Source: an uncultured Prevotellaceae bacterium (GTDB lineage Bacteria > Bacteroidota > Bacteroidia > Bacteroidales > Bacteroidaceae). Taken from it: 35,959 nt of DNA. Under the pieces are notes generated by a model. That model was not told where the DNA came from. It saw only the letters and a program-made list of their open reading frames with translations, and ran no database searches. Below are positions 8,594 through 17,102 of the stretch, one piece after another (position 1 is the first letter of the stretch; every line of letters starts with the position of its first letter). Location: assembly GCA_937893145.1 (NCBI GenBank), contig CALBJW010000136.1, forward strand, positions 1 through 35,959, written 5' to 3'. A program made the position numbers and the translations under genes.

Positions 8594-9898
8594 CTACAAT
8601 AATTCTACCGCTTGAATCAACTTTGTTGAATTGCTTCCCTTGATGAGGATAAGCTTGTCCTTAGGCTTGCTTTCTGCTATCGAAGCCTTAACAGCCTCAA
8701 TATCCTTATGAGTCATGCTGTCGCCCCACTCCTCACCAACGTACCAAACGGTTTCAATGCCGCACGAGTTGACAAGTTCAACGATGGACTTATGTTCCTC
8801 TACCGAAGCATCACCAAGTTCACGCATCGCACCGAGAATGCACATCTTGTGGTCTGCCTTGATGACACGGAAGTTCTCGAGTGCCGCCCTCATACTTGTA
8901 GGATTAGCGTTGTAGGCATCCACCACAAGACGGTTGTCGGTTGTCACAGTGAGTTGTGAACGGTTGTTAGAAGGAGAATATTCCGAAAGAGCAGCACAGA
9001 TGTCATCTGCAGAAACAGCGAAGAGAGTACCTATGGTTGCTGCAGCAAGTGCATTATCGATATTGTACGAACCGATGAGTTGAGTCTGCACCTCCATCGG
9101 AGAGAATGCCGAAGGCTGAGTGTTCCAAGCAAACTTGAGGAAAGGATTGCACTCGATGAACTCACCCTTTACAAGAAGTTTGGCATCTTCCTTCTGTCCA
9201 TAGCGAACAAGTCGAAGGTCGTTTGCGATACCCTTGAGATATTCATTGTCATTATTGATAAACACAGTGCCGTGGTCTTCGCGAAGATAATCGTAGAGCT
9301 CACCCTTAGTCTTTATCACACCTTCAAACGAGCCAAACCCAAGCAAGTGAGCCTTGCCCACATTAGTGATAATACCGTAGTCGGGCTGAACGATGTTGAC
9401 AAGAGTCTTGATTTCACCAGGATGGTTAGCACCCATCTCGATGACTGCTATCTGGTGCTCCTTTGTGAGACGAAGAAGAGTCTTTGGCACACCGATATGA
9501 TTGTTGAAGTTGCCCTGAGTGTAGAGTACATTATACTTCTTCGATAGCACCGCAGCAATAAGTTCCTTTGTGGTAGTCTTGCCATTAGTGCCTGTCACAC
9601 CCACGATGGTAGTGCCGAGTTGACAGCGATGATGGTTGGCAAGTTGCTGAAGAGTGAGAAGTACATCAGTTGAAAGCACGAGTCGGTCCTTGACATCAGC
9701 CGCAGCACCTTCGTAAATCTCCTTATCATCAACTACTGCATACGCTGCTCCCTTCTCGAGAGAAGGTATTGCATACTGGTTTCCGTCGAATGTTTCACCC
9801 TTAAGAGCGAAGAAAATCGAACCCTCTGGCACATCGCGACTGTCTGTCGTGATTATTGGGTGTTCGATGAATATTTTGTATAGTTCTTCTATGTTCAT
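8594..9898 (-). CDS. murF: UDP-N-acetylmuramoyl-tripeptide--D-alanyl-D-alanine ligase
   Basis: The 434-residue cytoplasmic ligase adds D-Ala-D-Ala to the UDP-MurNAc tripeptide, the last cytoplasmic step of peptidoglycan precursor synthesis. The ATP-binding loop GVTGTNGKTTT is at 100-110. An N-terminal substrate domain contains the S-R-D-V motif (20-23), and central motifs EMGANHPGEI and NAYNANPTS are typical of MurF. Length is normal. The gene is not in a dcw cluster but heads a run with a DMT permease, a TlpA-like protein and a secreted protein, so that run may depend on the murF promoter. Confidence 0.95.
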   Translation of the reverse strand: MNIEELYKIFIEHPIITTDSRDVPEGSIFFALKGETFDGNQYAIPSLEKGAAYAVVDDKEIYEGAAADVKDRLVLSTDVLLTLQQLANHHRCQLGTTIVGVTGTNGKTTTKELIAAVLSKKYNVLYTQGNFNNHIGVPKTLLRLTKEHQIAVIEMGANHPGEIKTLVNIVQPDYGIITNVGKAHLLGFGSFEGVIKTKGELYDYLREDHGTVFINNDNEYLKGIANDLRLVRYGQKEDAKLLVKGEFIECNPFLKFAWNTQPSAFSPMEVQTQLIGSYNIDNALAAATIGTLFAVSADDICAALSEYSPSNNRSQLTVTTDNRLVVDAYNANPTSMRAALENFRVIKADHKMCILGAMRELGDASVEEHKSIVELVNSCGIETVWYVGEEWGDSMTHKDIEAVKASIAESKPKDKLILIKGSNSTKLIQAVELL

Positions 9899-9926
9899 AA
9901 TTACATATTGTCAGTTATTTCGTGTG

Positions 9927-9934
9927 CAAAGTTA
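9927..9934 (-). promoter_or_regulatory. Candidate -7 box for murF
   Basis: Minus-strand TAACTTTG followed by CA fits TAnnTTTG and lies 28 bases before the murF ATG. No good TTTG -33 partner was found. The rest of the 9899-10090 spacer is AT-rich. A weaker plus-strand candidate, TACTTTGC at 10033-10040, precedes hmuY. Confidence 0.45.
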
Positions 9935-10090
9935 TATTTTTATTTTTCATCTTTGGCATATTTTGCTGTAAAAAAGCCATAATGTGACAAAATCATCATA
10001 AATAGGGATTGCAAATGTGGAATAAAAGTGCTTACTTTGCACGCTGAAACAAAAACAAAGAATAGGATAACCCTCCAAAAAGACTGTAAA

Positions 10091-10840
10091 ATGACAAAGA
10101 AATCACTATATAAAGTTGCTCTGCTGATGCTCCTCGTGTGCATCAACATCTCGTGCAACGGACTCTTCGAAGGCATCTATGACAAGGTGCCAGAAGAAGA
10201 TGATAGTGAGATGGAGGTGGATGAAAATTCCAATCTGCTTCATATAGTGAATCTGAACACTACCGACTATGGTTCGTGGATATATCTCGACCTCCACACG
10301 AAGCAGTTTACAGATACCATTCCGATGCCTACTACCCTCACAGGAACATGGGACGGACGTTCGGGCTTTGGCTATAAACACGGACTGAACGACTGGATGA
10401 GTGACATCAGTTTTGTGAAGACCGACACCCAACCAGATGCTGAACATTGGGACATAGCCATACACCATTTCGACATCAAGACCAATGGATGTGCTGCATA
10501 CGAAACGGAATATTCATCGCTTGAGCAGTTGCCAGAGTCGAGTGCAGCCTTCGCTGATGCTCCCTTCACCGAAGATGAATGGACAGACCACCAGGTGCTT
10601 TACGACCTCAACGGCATGTTGAACTTCGATATTGGTTATCAGCAGAGTTATGTGAACATGGTACTGACTCGATGGGTAACAATGGAATTTTCCACACCTC
10701 CTCCCATCTACTCCGTTTCGGACAGAGTATATATCATTCGCTTGAAGGATGGTACATACGCAGCAATGAAACTTATCAACTACATGAAACCATCGGGGGC
10801 TAAGGGACACATGACCTTCGACATTATCTACCCATATTGA
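10091..10840 (+). CDS. hmuY: HmuY-family haem-binding lipoprotein
   Basis: The 249-residue product has a hydrophobic signal with a probable lipobox cysteine at 22 (N-I-S-C, a slightly atypical lipobox). The body matches the HmuY fold: WIYLDL near 65, a central H-W-D-I-A-I-H-H with K-T-N-G, then a Y-x(3) ... F region and the closing Y-A-A-M-K-L strand. HmuY proteins take haem at the cell surface and pass it to a TonB-dependent receptor. That receptor gene begins inside this gene's stop codon. Several Prevotella HmuY homologues bind haem through methionines; candidate Met residues are present in the C-terminal third. The ATG at 10091 is chosen over the upstream in-frame start at 10028 because it places the signal at the N-terminus. 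Confidence 0.87.
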   Translation: MTKKSLYKVALLMLLVCINISCNGLFEGIYDKVPEEDDSEMEVDENSNLLHIVNLNTTDYGSWIYLDLHTKQFTDTIPMPTTLTGTWDGRSGFGYKHGLNDWMSDISFVKTDTQPDAEHWDIAIHHFDIKTNGCAAYETEYSSLEQLPESSAAFADAPFTEDEWTDHQVLYDLNGMLNFDIGYQQSYVNMVLTRWVTMEFSTPPPIYSVSDRVYIIRLKDGTYAAMKLINYMKPSGAKGHMTFDIIYPY

Positions 10841-12765
10841 TATTGACAAAGATAAAATACATATTACTGCTTGTTGGGATGCTATGTTCTTCCAACATCC
10901 TTGCAGACGAGATGGAGGACTCAATCTTCCATCTTGATGAGTTTGTGGTTACAGCTACTCGTACCCCAAAACTCCTGAAGGATGTGCCTATACAGACTCG
11001 CCTCATCACGGAGAGCGAGATAAAGAAGATGGATGCTACCAACATACAGGATATGCTTCAGCAGGAACTTCCAGGAGTGGAGTTTGCTTATGCCATGAAT
11101 CAACAGGTCAACATGAACCTTGCAGGTTTTTCGGGACAAAGCGTACTCATACTCGTTGATGGGGAACGACTTGCGGGCGAAACAATGGACAACATCGATT
11201 TCTCTCGCCTTAATATGAATAATGTGGCTCGCATCGAGATTATCAAGGGAGCGCAGAGTGCGCTATATGGTAGCAATGCAGCAGGTGGAGTCATCAACAT
11301 CATCACTAAGGATGCTACCAAACCGTGGTCTGTGAATGCTAATGCCCGACTGGCAGACCACAACGAGCAGAGATATGGTGGAAGCATAGGATTTAAGGCA
11401 GGTATGGTGAGCAATTCGTTCGATGTGCAGCACACCACGATTGACACCTACAATGTGTGTAACCATTACTCAGATGCTTGCCAGTTCAGGAATGTGTATG
11501 GTTATCGCACTTGGAACTTCAAGGACCGCCTTTCCATCCAACCACTTGACAACCTCAAACTCACAGCTCGACTCGGATATTTCTTCAAGGAGAGATACTA
11601 CAACGTAGATATGCCAGACCGCTACCGCGACTTCACGGGCGGACTGCGTGGTGAATGGAGCATTTCGCAGAAGGACAATCTCGAATTGTCATACAACTTC
11701 GACCAATACGACAAGTCGGACTACCAGCGTATTCGCCAACTCGACATTCGTGATTACAGTAATGTGCAGCACACCTTCAGGACATTGTACAACAGACAGT
11801 CGAGAGAGAAGGACATGCTGACCGTTGGAGGAGATTTCATGCGTGACTACCTCTTGACATATCAGTTCGCTAACGATGCAAAGCATCAGTACACTGGCGA
11901 CCTCTTTGCTCAGTACGACTGGAACATCAACAATCATTGGGAACTCATCGGTGCAGGGCGTTGGGATTACTTCTCGGATGGCAATCACTCGCAAGCAACG
12001 GGAAAGATTGGTTTCCGATACACATCAGGCAACTTGACTGTTCGAGGAGGATATTCGGGTGGCTTCCGTGCTCCTTCGCTCAAGGAAAAGTACATGCGAT
12101 TCGACATGGAGGGAGCATTCTGGATTATTGGCAATCCAAATCTCGTGGCAGAGAAGTCGCATAACTTCAATGCAAGTGCAGAATACACATTGGGCAGATA
12201 TAACTTCACCCTCTCCACCAACTACAATCTGGTGCATGATAAGTTGTCCAACACCCAACCTATGGTTTCGGCAGACAATCCCGACTTCAACTTTGTGCAG
12301 TATATCAATATAGATAACATGAAGGTGTTCTGTGTTGAGGCAACGGTTCAAGCCCATTGGGAGTGCGGTATTGCAGCACGAGTGTCGTACAACTTCACTC
12401 ATGAAGATGTGGCAGGCAACAAGGTTTCACAATATGCACCAGCCCGTCCACATTCTCTCACCGCAAAGGTGGAGTGGAACAAGCGATGGTCTCGCTGGTA
12501 CTCTTCCTATATCTCCCTCAACGGCAGAGTACTCGGAGGACTGACATACCCAACCGTTGAGATGGCTCCTCCGTACAAGACTTACGATGTTCACAATCCT
12601 GCTTACACAATCTGGAAACTCCAACTAACAAATCAGATACATGACCACTTCAATGTCAACCTTGCAGTCGATAACCTCTTCAACTATCGTCCAAAGGTGT
12701 ATTACTACAACTCACCCATTACTACAGGCACAAACTTCATGGTTGGACTATCTTTTGACTTCTAA
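10837..12765 (+). CDS. hmuR: TonB-dependent haem receptor, HmuR-like (TTG start)
   Basis: The 642-residue outer-membrane protein has a signal peptide, then a TonB-box-like EFVVTATR (33-40) and a plug domain. Plug motifs include ILVDGERL, RIEIIKGAQSALYGSNA and GGVINIITK. A beta-barrel ends in an aromatic residue (SFDF). Haem-receptor boxes FRAP (410-413) and NPNL (433-436) are present. No histidine lies between them, although haem receptors commonly use one there. The frame has no upstream ATG; the reading starts at TTG 10837, overlapping the hmuY stop by four bases (TTGA), or at TTG 10843. The overlap suggests translational coupling with hmuY. Confidence 0.88.
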   Translation: MILTKIKYILLLVGMLCSSNILADEMEDSIFHLDEFVVTATRTPKLLKDVPIQTRLITESEIKKMDATNIQDMLQQELPGVEFAYAMNQQVNMNLAGFSGQSVLILVDGERLAGETMDNIDFSRLNMNNVARIEIIKGAQSALYGSNAAGGVINIITKDATKPWSVNANARLADHNEQRYGGSIGFKAGMVSNSFDVQHTTIDTYNVCNHYSDACQFRNVYGYRTWNFKDRLSIQPLDNLKLTARLGYFFKERYYNVDMPDRYRDFTGGLRGEWSISQKDNLELSYNFDQYDKSDYQRIRQLDIRDYSNVQHTFRTLYNRQSREKDMLTVGGDFMRDYLLTYQFANDAKHQYTGDLFAQYDWNINNHWELIGAGRWDYFSDGNHSQATGKIGFRYTSGNLTVRGGYSGGFRAPSLKEKYMRFDMEGAFWIIGNPNLVAEKSHNFNASAEYTLGRYNFTLSTNYNLVHDKLSNTQPMVSADNPDFNFVQYINIDNMKVFCVEATVQAHWECGIAARVSYNFTHEDVAGNKVSQYAPARPHSLTAKVEWNKRWSRWYSSYISLNGRVLGGLTYPTVEMAPPYKTYDVHNPAYTIWKLQLTNQIHDHFNVNLAVDNLFNYRPKVYYYNSPITTGTNFMVGLSFDF

Positions 12766-12767
12766 AT

Positions 12768-12798
12768 TTTGTTGTTCACAGAAAAGGTTGTACCTTTG
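12768..12798 (+). promoter_or_regulatory. Bacteroidetes promoter for the calycin-like gene
   Basis: TTTG (12768-12771) is followed after exactly 19 bases by TACCTTTG (12791-12798), an almost ideal -33/-7 pair. It begins 3 bases after the receptor stop codon and gives a leader of about 30 bases. The third haem-locus gene can therefore be made independently of hmuYR. Confidence 0.8.
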
Positions 12799-12834
12799 CA
12801 CCGCAAAAATCACTAATACAAATTATTATTTTTT

Positions 12835-13371
12835 ATGGTAAAGATTACAAAGATGCTTGCAGCGCTCATGTTTGCCCTGCTTGCAGTCACAATGGTAAGT
12901 TGTGATAAGGAAGAAAACGAATCAAAGAAGACAGCAGCAGAACTTGCTGAAGGCGAATACCAGACAAGTGTGACAAGTTCGGTACCTATGATGAACTACA
13001 CCACCGATTGTGGCATGGGTTCTGTGAAGGTTATCGCAAAGACAGATTCAACAGTAGATGTTTATCTCCCTGAGTTCAATGTAAAGATAGAGTCAGAGAT
13101 GGCAGGCAGACCAGTTAATTTGGCATTTGAGATTGGTGGAATGCTCATTTCTGATGTGCATGTACGCAAATCAACAGACGTGGATTCTTGGGTAGGAGTA
13201 CAGTTTTCTAAAGACAACTTCCTTTCCGTGGCTGGTGACTTCAAGATTAACGGTTTGAAAGTAGCGGGCTATGTAGCACATGGAAAACTCCACCTCTCTG
13301 TCGAGTATCGTCCAGGCAATATGCCAGCAATGCTCAGCGTTGTCAGCATCTTCGAAAATGTAGTAAAATAA
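12835..13371 (+). CDS. Calycin-like domain lipoprotein
   Basis: The 178-residue product has a lipoprotein signal (TMVSC, Cys23). It then has a compact beta-rich domain that resembles the calycin-like (lipocalin-related) lipoproteins of Bacteroidetes: an initial G-E-Y-Q-T-S strand, alternating hydrophobic strands, and a closing V-A-G-Y-V-A-H-G-K-L-H-L-S-V hairpin. The position directly after hmuYR suggests a role in haem or porphyrin handling; that is inference from context. It has its own promoter and is followed by a strong terminator. Confidence 0.7.
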   Translation: MVKITKMLAALMFALLAVTMVSCDKEENESKKTAAELAEGEYQTSVTSSVPMMNYTTDCGMGSVKVIAKTDSTVDVYLPEFNVKIESEMAGRPVNLAFEIGGMLISDVHVRKSTDVDSWVGVQFSKDNFLSVAGDFKINGLKVAGYVAHGKLHLSVEYRPGNMPAMLSVVSIFENVVK

Positions 13372-13380
13372 CTATTAGAA

Positions 13381-13423
13381 AAGTCTTCCGCAAGAATGAG
13401 GCAAGTCTTCCGCAAGAATGAGG
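13381..13423. repeat. Exact duplication of a hairpin left arm
   Basis: The 21-base segment 13381-13401 (AAGTCTTCCG...GAATGAGG) is repeated exactly at 13403-13423 with a single C between. Both copies are complementary to 13425-13442. Either copy can therefore pair with the single right arm, giving two mutually exclusive hairpins. Confidence 0.9.
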
Positions 13424-13453
13424 TCATTCTTGCGGAAGACTTGCCTTGTTTTT
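13400..13453 (+). terminator. Strong terminator after the haem locus
   Basis: A perfect 21-bp stem (13400-13420 with 13425-13445) closes a four-base loop AGGT and is followed by TTGTTTTT. It lies 28 bases after the calycin-like gene stop. The convergent M6 protease gene ends at 13495 and may use the same structure in reverse, though the U-tract on that side is poor. Confidence 0.88.
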
Positions 13454-13494
13454 CCTATAGTTTTTTTGAATACTTAAAGAGCATGTAAAATGCC

Positions 13495-16053
13495 CTAATA
13501 CATCACCTTCTTTCCGTTCACAATGTATATGCCCTTTGTTGGATTTGTGATGCGGCGACCGGAGAGGTCGTAGATGACATTTGATACTGAAGAAGGAGCT
13601 GCGATGTTATCAATAATGGTAACGGTAGGGTCGCCCAAGTAGTAGAGTTTGAAGTTGGAGAAACAAGTCCAGTCCGTTTCATGAGCAAGATTGCAACGAA
13701 TACCCATCTTCACATCAGAGCCACTATCGTAAGGGATTGAGAAATCTACCGTATTATCGTACAGGTGCTTGTCGAAATAATACTTGGCAGCCTTAGTTGT
13801 TCCTGGCACATAAAGACTATTCTTCATCTGCACATCATAGACAGACAAGCGTTTCTCCTGCGAGGCATCAACGATATTCTTCAGTTTTACCGACTTGGTA
13901 CGAGCATAGAAGTTAGTGTAGATGGTGCCAGTTGTTCCTTCCTTGATGTCACCCAACTTTAGGAAAGCCTGACAAGTAGCACGGTACTCACCCTTTGGGA
14001 GTTTGAAGAGAGAGTTCTGTCCGAAACGGAACTTACAACCATTGTATTCGCCACAGCCATCAGAACAGTTGAACGAGGTCTTTGCTTCCTCCTCTGTCCA
14101 TCCTTCGTTTGAAGTGATAGCAGGATTGATGTATGCGAATGTCACATCGAACGGCTGAAGGGAATCGGTTGGCTGTGCATTGAAGAGGAATGTGGCTGCA
14201 GCATTTCTAAGAGTGTCAGCCATAGCAATATAAGCATCACTTTCCACGTCCATCAAGTTCAAGTCCTTGGCAGAAGCAATGTATGCTTGCAAAGACTGTG
14301 TAGCACCTTCTGCATAATCGGAGTGAGGTGTGTCGATGAGGTTCTGAACGCTTGCGATAAGTTCGGAAAGACGGTTCTTCAACAACTTCTTACCTCCATT
14401 GAATGTGAATGAAATCTTACCTGAAGTCTCTCGGATGTTGGTGAGTTCCATGTTCATGTTATACGTGCCATCAGAGTTCTTGTTAAACATCTTTCCGTAG
14501 CAATTAACATGTGATGTGTTGGTAATGGAACGCACAGAATTTGTGCCAGGAAAGAAGTCGGAAGCCATATATGTCACATAGTCACGATTATAACTCTTGT
14601 CAGCAGGAACGTATGTCATTCGTGGATGTCCAGGCACACCATTTGGGCGGTCATCGTTCCAAGCGGTCTTGTTGTAATCCACGTGGATAACAAGCATACC
14701 ATGACAACCGGCTGGATAACCAAACCACTTTTTCGACTGTCTATTTTCAAGGATGAAATACTCGTTCTTGAAACCTTTGTTATACACGATGTAGGCTTGA
14801 GCCGAATCACCAAGATTAGCAAGACCTGTCACATCTGTAGGAGAGTTGAGTTCGGTGTAGTTGAGCCATCCACAGAATGCCCTCTCGTAAGCAGTGTATC
14901 CTGTAGGCACCTCGCCCTTCCAACTTGGTCCGCTGTAGCAACCAGCATCAAGCACATCCCAGTAGTCCATGCATTGCGTGCCACTATTATCCACATCGTA
15001 GAAGTCTGGTAGTCCCATGCAATGGCTGAACTCATGAACGGCAGTTCCGATAGGGTCCATCTGCGAACCACTTGTTCCATTCAACTCACTACTGAGAGCA
15101 TAATTGTCAATCTTAACTCCATCAAGAGTGATAGCACCAGAACCATCAGCAGGTGCACCGTAAGCAAGGTGCCATTCGTGTGGCCAGATTGCATCTTCGC
15201 TATAGCCTGATGCTGCACTATAACCAGCATACACAACAAACACTTGGTCCACCTCACCATCACCATTCCAGTCGTAGTCCTTGAAGTTTACATCAGGATT
15301 GGCAAGACGACAAGCCTCAGAAACAAGTTGACAAGGATGAACATCCGCCCCCCATTGGTTTTGTTTTCCGTAGTAAGTCCACTCTCTGCTTACTGTATAT
15401 GGACCAACAACATCAAAATCGATGTCGAGTTGTCCGTAACTCTGATCGTAGAAGTAGTCTCGTACCGAACCGATATGTCCATTCTTGTTATAACCCTTTT
15501 TGTTGAACTGGTCGTCCCATGCCTGTCGAGTACTTGTAGTCTTCATCTTGAGATCGGCATAGTTCACAAGGATTACGATGCCCTTCTTCTTTCCTTTAGG
15601 ATATGTTGGGTCGCCAACTATTCTGCGAAGATTGCGTGACTGCATGTGTTTGATGGTACGGGCTTCGTTTGCCTTGTCGATACGAGCAGTCCACACATTG
15701 CGAATGCGGTTCATCACTTCATCCGCTGAACCCACAAGTGAGAGTTCTGCAAACGAACGAGCATTTGGCTCATGAACAAGCACACCAGTAGATTGGAGAT
15801 TGTCGTCCTCATTCAATGTGGCATGATAATAGGCATTATTCACCTTGATGACAGGAACTCCGTCCTTTGTGGAATAGTAATTGAAATGTTCATCACCGCA
15901 AAGGCGAAGCGTAATCTCTGTACCATCAATCTGTTTTGCAGTGAACCAATTAGGATATGCAGGCACAGCATGAGTCTCAATGCCCACGAAAAGCATCAAG
16001 AGAAGAAGTGCGAGTTTCGACAGCTTGTCCTTAAAGATGTAGTTAGGTTTCAT
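13495..16053 (-). CDS. Secreted M6-family metalloprotease with sorting-type C-terminal tail
   Basis: The 852-residue product has a signal peptide (about 1-29). A propeptide-like region reaches to about 140, and an M6 (immune inhibitor A-type) catalytic domain follows. The domain carries the zinc motif H-E-F-S-H-C-M-G-L-P-D, with His340, catalytic Glu341, His344 and Asp350. Downstream are a beta-rich region, a helical linker near 570-640 and a further beta-sandwich. The end has DLSGRRI and GIYIVNGKK, shared with two other proteins in this window. It should hydrolyse proteins outside the cell; natural substrates are unknown. The ATG at 16053 puts the signal at the N-terminus. The gene is convergent with the haem locus and divergent from folP. 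Confidence 0.9.
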   Translation of the reverse strand: MKPNYIFKDKLSKLALLLLMLFVGIETHAVPAYPNWFTAKQIDGTEITLRLCGDEHFNYYSTKDGVPVIKVNNAYYHATLNEDDNLQSTGVLVHEPNARSFAELSLVGSADEVMNRIRNVWTARIDKANEARTIKHMQSRNLRRIVGDPTYPKGKKKGIVILVNYADLKMKTTSTRQAWDDQFNKKGYNKNGHIGSVRDYFYDQSYGQLDIDFDVVGPYTVSREWTYYGKQNQWGADVHPCQLVSEACRLANPDVNFKDYDWNGDGEVDQVFVVYAGYSAASGYSEDAIWPHEWHLAYGAPADGSGAITLDGVKIDNYALSSELNGTSGSQMDPIGTAVHEFSHCMGLPDFYDVDNSGTQCMDYWDVLDAGCYSGPSWKGEVPTGYTAYERAFCGWLNYTELNSPTDVTGLANLGDSAQAYIVYNKGFKNEYFILENRQSKKWFGYPAGCHGMLVIHVDYNKTAWNDDRPNGVPGHPRMTYVPADKSYNRDYVTYMASDFFPGTNSVRSITNTSHVNCYGKMFNKNSDGTYNMNMELTNIRETSGKISFTFNGGKKLLKNRLSELIASVQNLIDTPHSDYAEGATQSLQAYIASAKDLNLMDVESDAYIAMADTLRNAAATFLFNAQPTDSLQPFDVTFAYINPAITSNEGWTEEEAKTSFNCSDGCGEYNGCKFRFGQNSLFKLPKGEYRATCQAFLKLGDIKEGTTGTIYTNFYARTKSVKLKNIVDASQEKRLSVYDVQMKNSLYVPGTTKAAKYYFDKHLYDNTVDFSIPYDSGSDVKMGIRCNLAHETDWTCFSNFKLYYLGDPTVTIIDNIAAPSSVSNVIYDLSGRRITNPTKGIYIVNGKKVMY

Positions 16054-16085
16054 AAAAAATGTACGTTAGTATTATTATTTTCATG

Positions 16086-16093
16086 CAAAGTTA
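16086..16093 (-). promoter_or_regulatory. Candidate -7 box for the M6 protease gene
   Basis: Minus-strand TAACTTTG followed by CATG fits TAnnTTTG, 32 bases before the start codon. It has the same sequence as the murF -7 box. A -33 TTTG is not evident. Confidence 0.5.
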
Positions 16094-16167
16094 TATAATA
16101 ATAATTAATAATGTGGCTTTTTTCTTAAAATCTTACAACTGAATGTTACATTCTTAATTAAATTATT

Positions 16168-16175
16168 TATCTTTG
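16168..16175 (+). promoter_or_regulatory. Candidate -7 box immediately before folP
   Basis: TATCTTTG followed by CA lies only 4 bases before the folP ATG at 16180. If used, transcription would begin at or within a few bases of the start codon, giving a leaderless or nearly leaderless mRNA. The -33 region is weak. Confidence 0.55.
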
Positions 16176-16179
16176 CAAT

Positions 16180-17061
16180 ATGAAAGGACTAATTCCATAT
16201 ACAATCAATGTGAGGGGCAAACTCATGGACTTGAGTGAGCCTCAGGTTATGGGTATCTTGAATGTTACCCCTGATTCGTTTTATGCAGGTTCGAGGAAAC
16301 AGACAGAAGAGGACATCCGCACTCGTGTGCAGCAGATTGTGGCAGAAGGCGGTTCGATGATTGATATCGGTGCATATTCTTCTCGTCCTGGTGCAGATGA
16401 TGTAACCGCAAAAGAGGAGATGAGACGATTGAGGATGGGAATGAAGATTGTTCGCGAGATAGCACCAGATGTTCCCGTGAGTGTTGACACTTTCCGTGCT
16501 GATGTGGCAAAGATGTCGATTGAAGAATTAGGTGCCGACATCATAAATGACATTTCGGGTGGCGAACTCGACAAGGATATGTTTGCAACAGTAGCAAAGA
16601 TGGGCGTACCTTACATCCTTATGCACATGAAGGCAACTCCTAAGGATGGAGACGACAACGCTTCGTTCTCGGTAGCAAAGATGCAACTCGCCCCTCAATA
16701 CGACAATCTCATTAAGGAGGTTCTGCTCTACTTTGCAGAGAAGGTGCAGAGGCTTCGCGACATGGGACAGAAGGACATCATCCTCGATACCGGGTTTGGT
16801 TTCTCAAAGACATTGGAACATAACTACGAACTCATGAACCACCTTGAGGAACTCAAGATATTCAATCTTCCAATTCTTTCGGGAGTGTCACGCAAGAGTA
16901 TGATATACAAGTTGATTGGAGGAAGTCCTATGGATGCCCTCAATGGCACAACCGTACTCAACACCACTTCGCTGCTCAAAGGTGCAAGCATCCTTCGAGT
17001 TCACGATGTGAAGGAAGCGGTCGAGACAGCTAAGATTGTGGCAGCAATGCTCAACTCATAA
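16180..17061 (+). CDS. folP: Dihydropteroate synthase
   Basis: The 293-residue cytoplasmic enzyme joins 4-aminobenzoate to the pterin diphosphate in folate synthesis. Family motifs are MGILNVTPDSFY, IDIGAYSSRPGA, VSVDTFRADVA, DIINDISGG, a D-T-G-F-G-F-S-K-T loop and the closing SVSRKS-type S-G-V-S-R-K-S, then R-V-H-D-V near the C-terminus. Length is typical. It is followed after 41 bases by cdaA, a pairing common in Bacteroidetes. Confidence 0.96.
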   Translation: MKGLIPYTINVRGKLMDLSEPQVMGILNVTPDSFYAGSRKQTEEDIRTRVQQIVAEGGSMIDIGAYSSRPGADDVTAKEEMRRLRMGMKIVREIAPDVPVSVDTFRADVAKMSIEELGADIINDISGGELDKDMFATVAKMGVPYILMHMKATPKDGDDNASFSVAKMQLAPQYDNLIKEVLLYFAEKVQRLRDMGQKDIILDTGFGFSKTLEHNYELMNHLEELKIFNLPILSGVSRKSMIYKLIGGSPMDALNGTTVLNTTSLLKGASILRVHDVKEAVETAKIVAAMLNS

Positions 17062-17102
17062 CTTATAATTTATAACTTATAACTTTTTATCAAAAATAAA
17101 AC

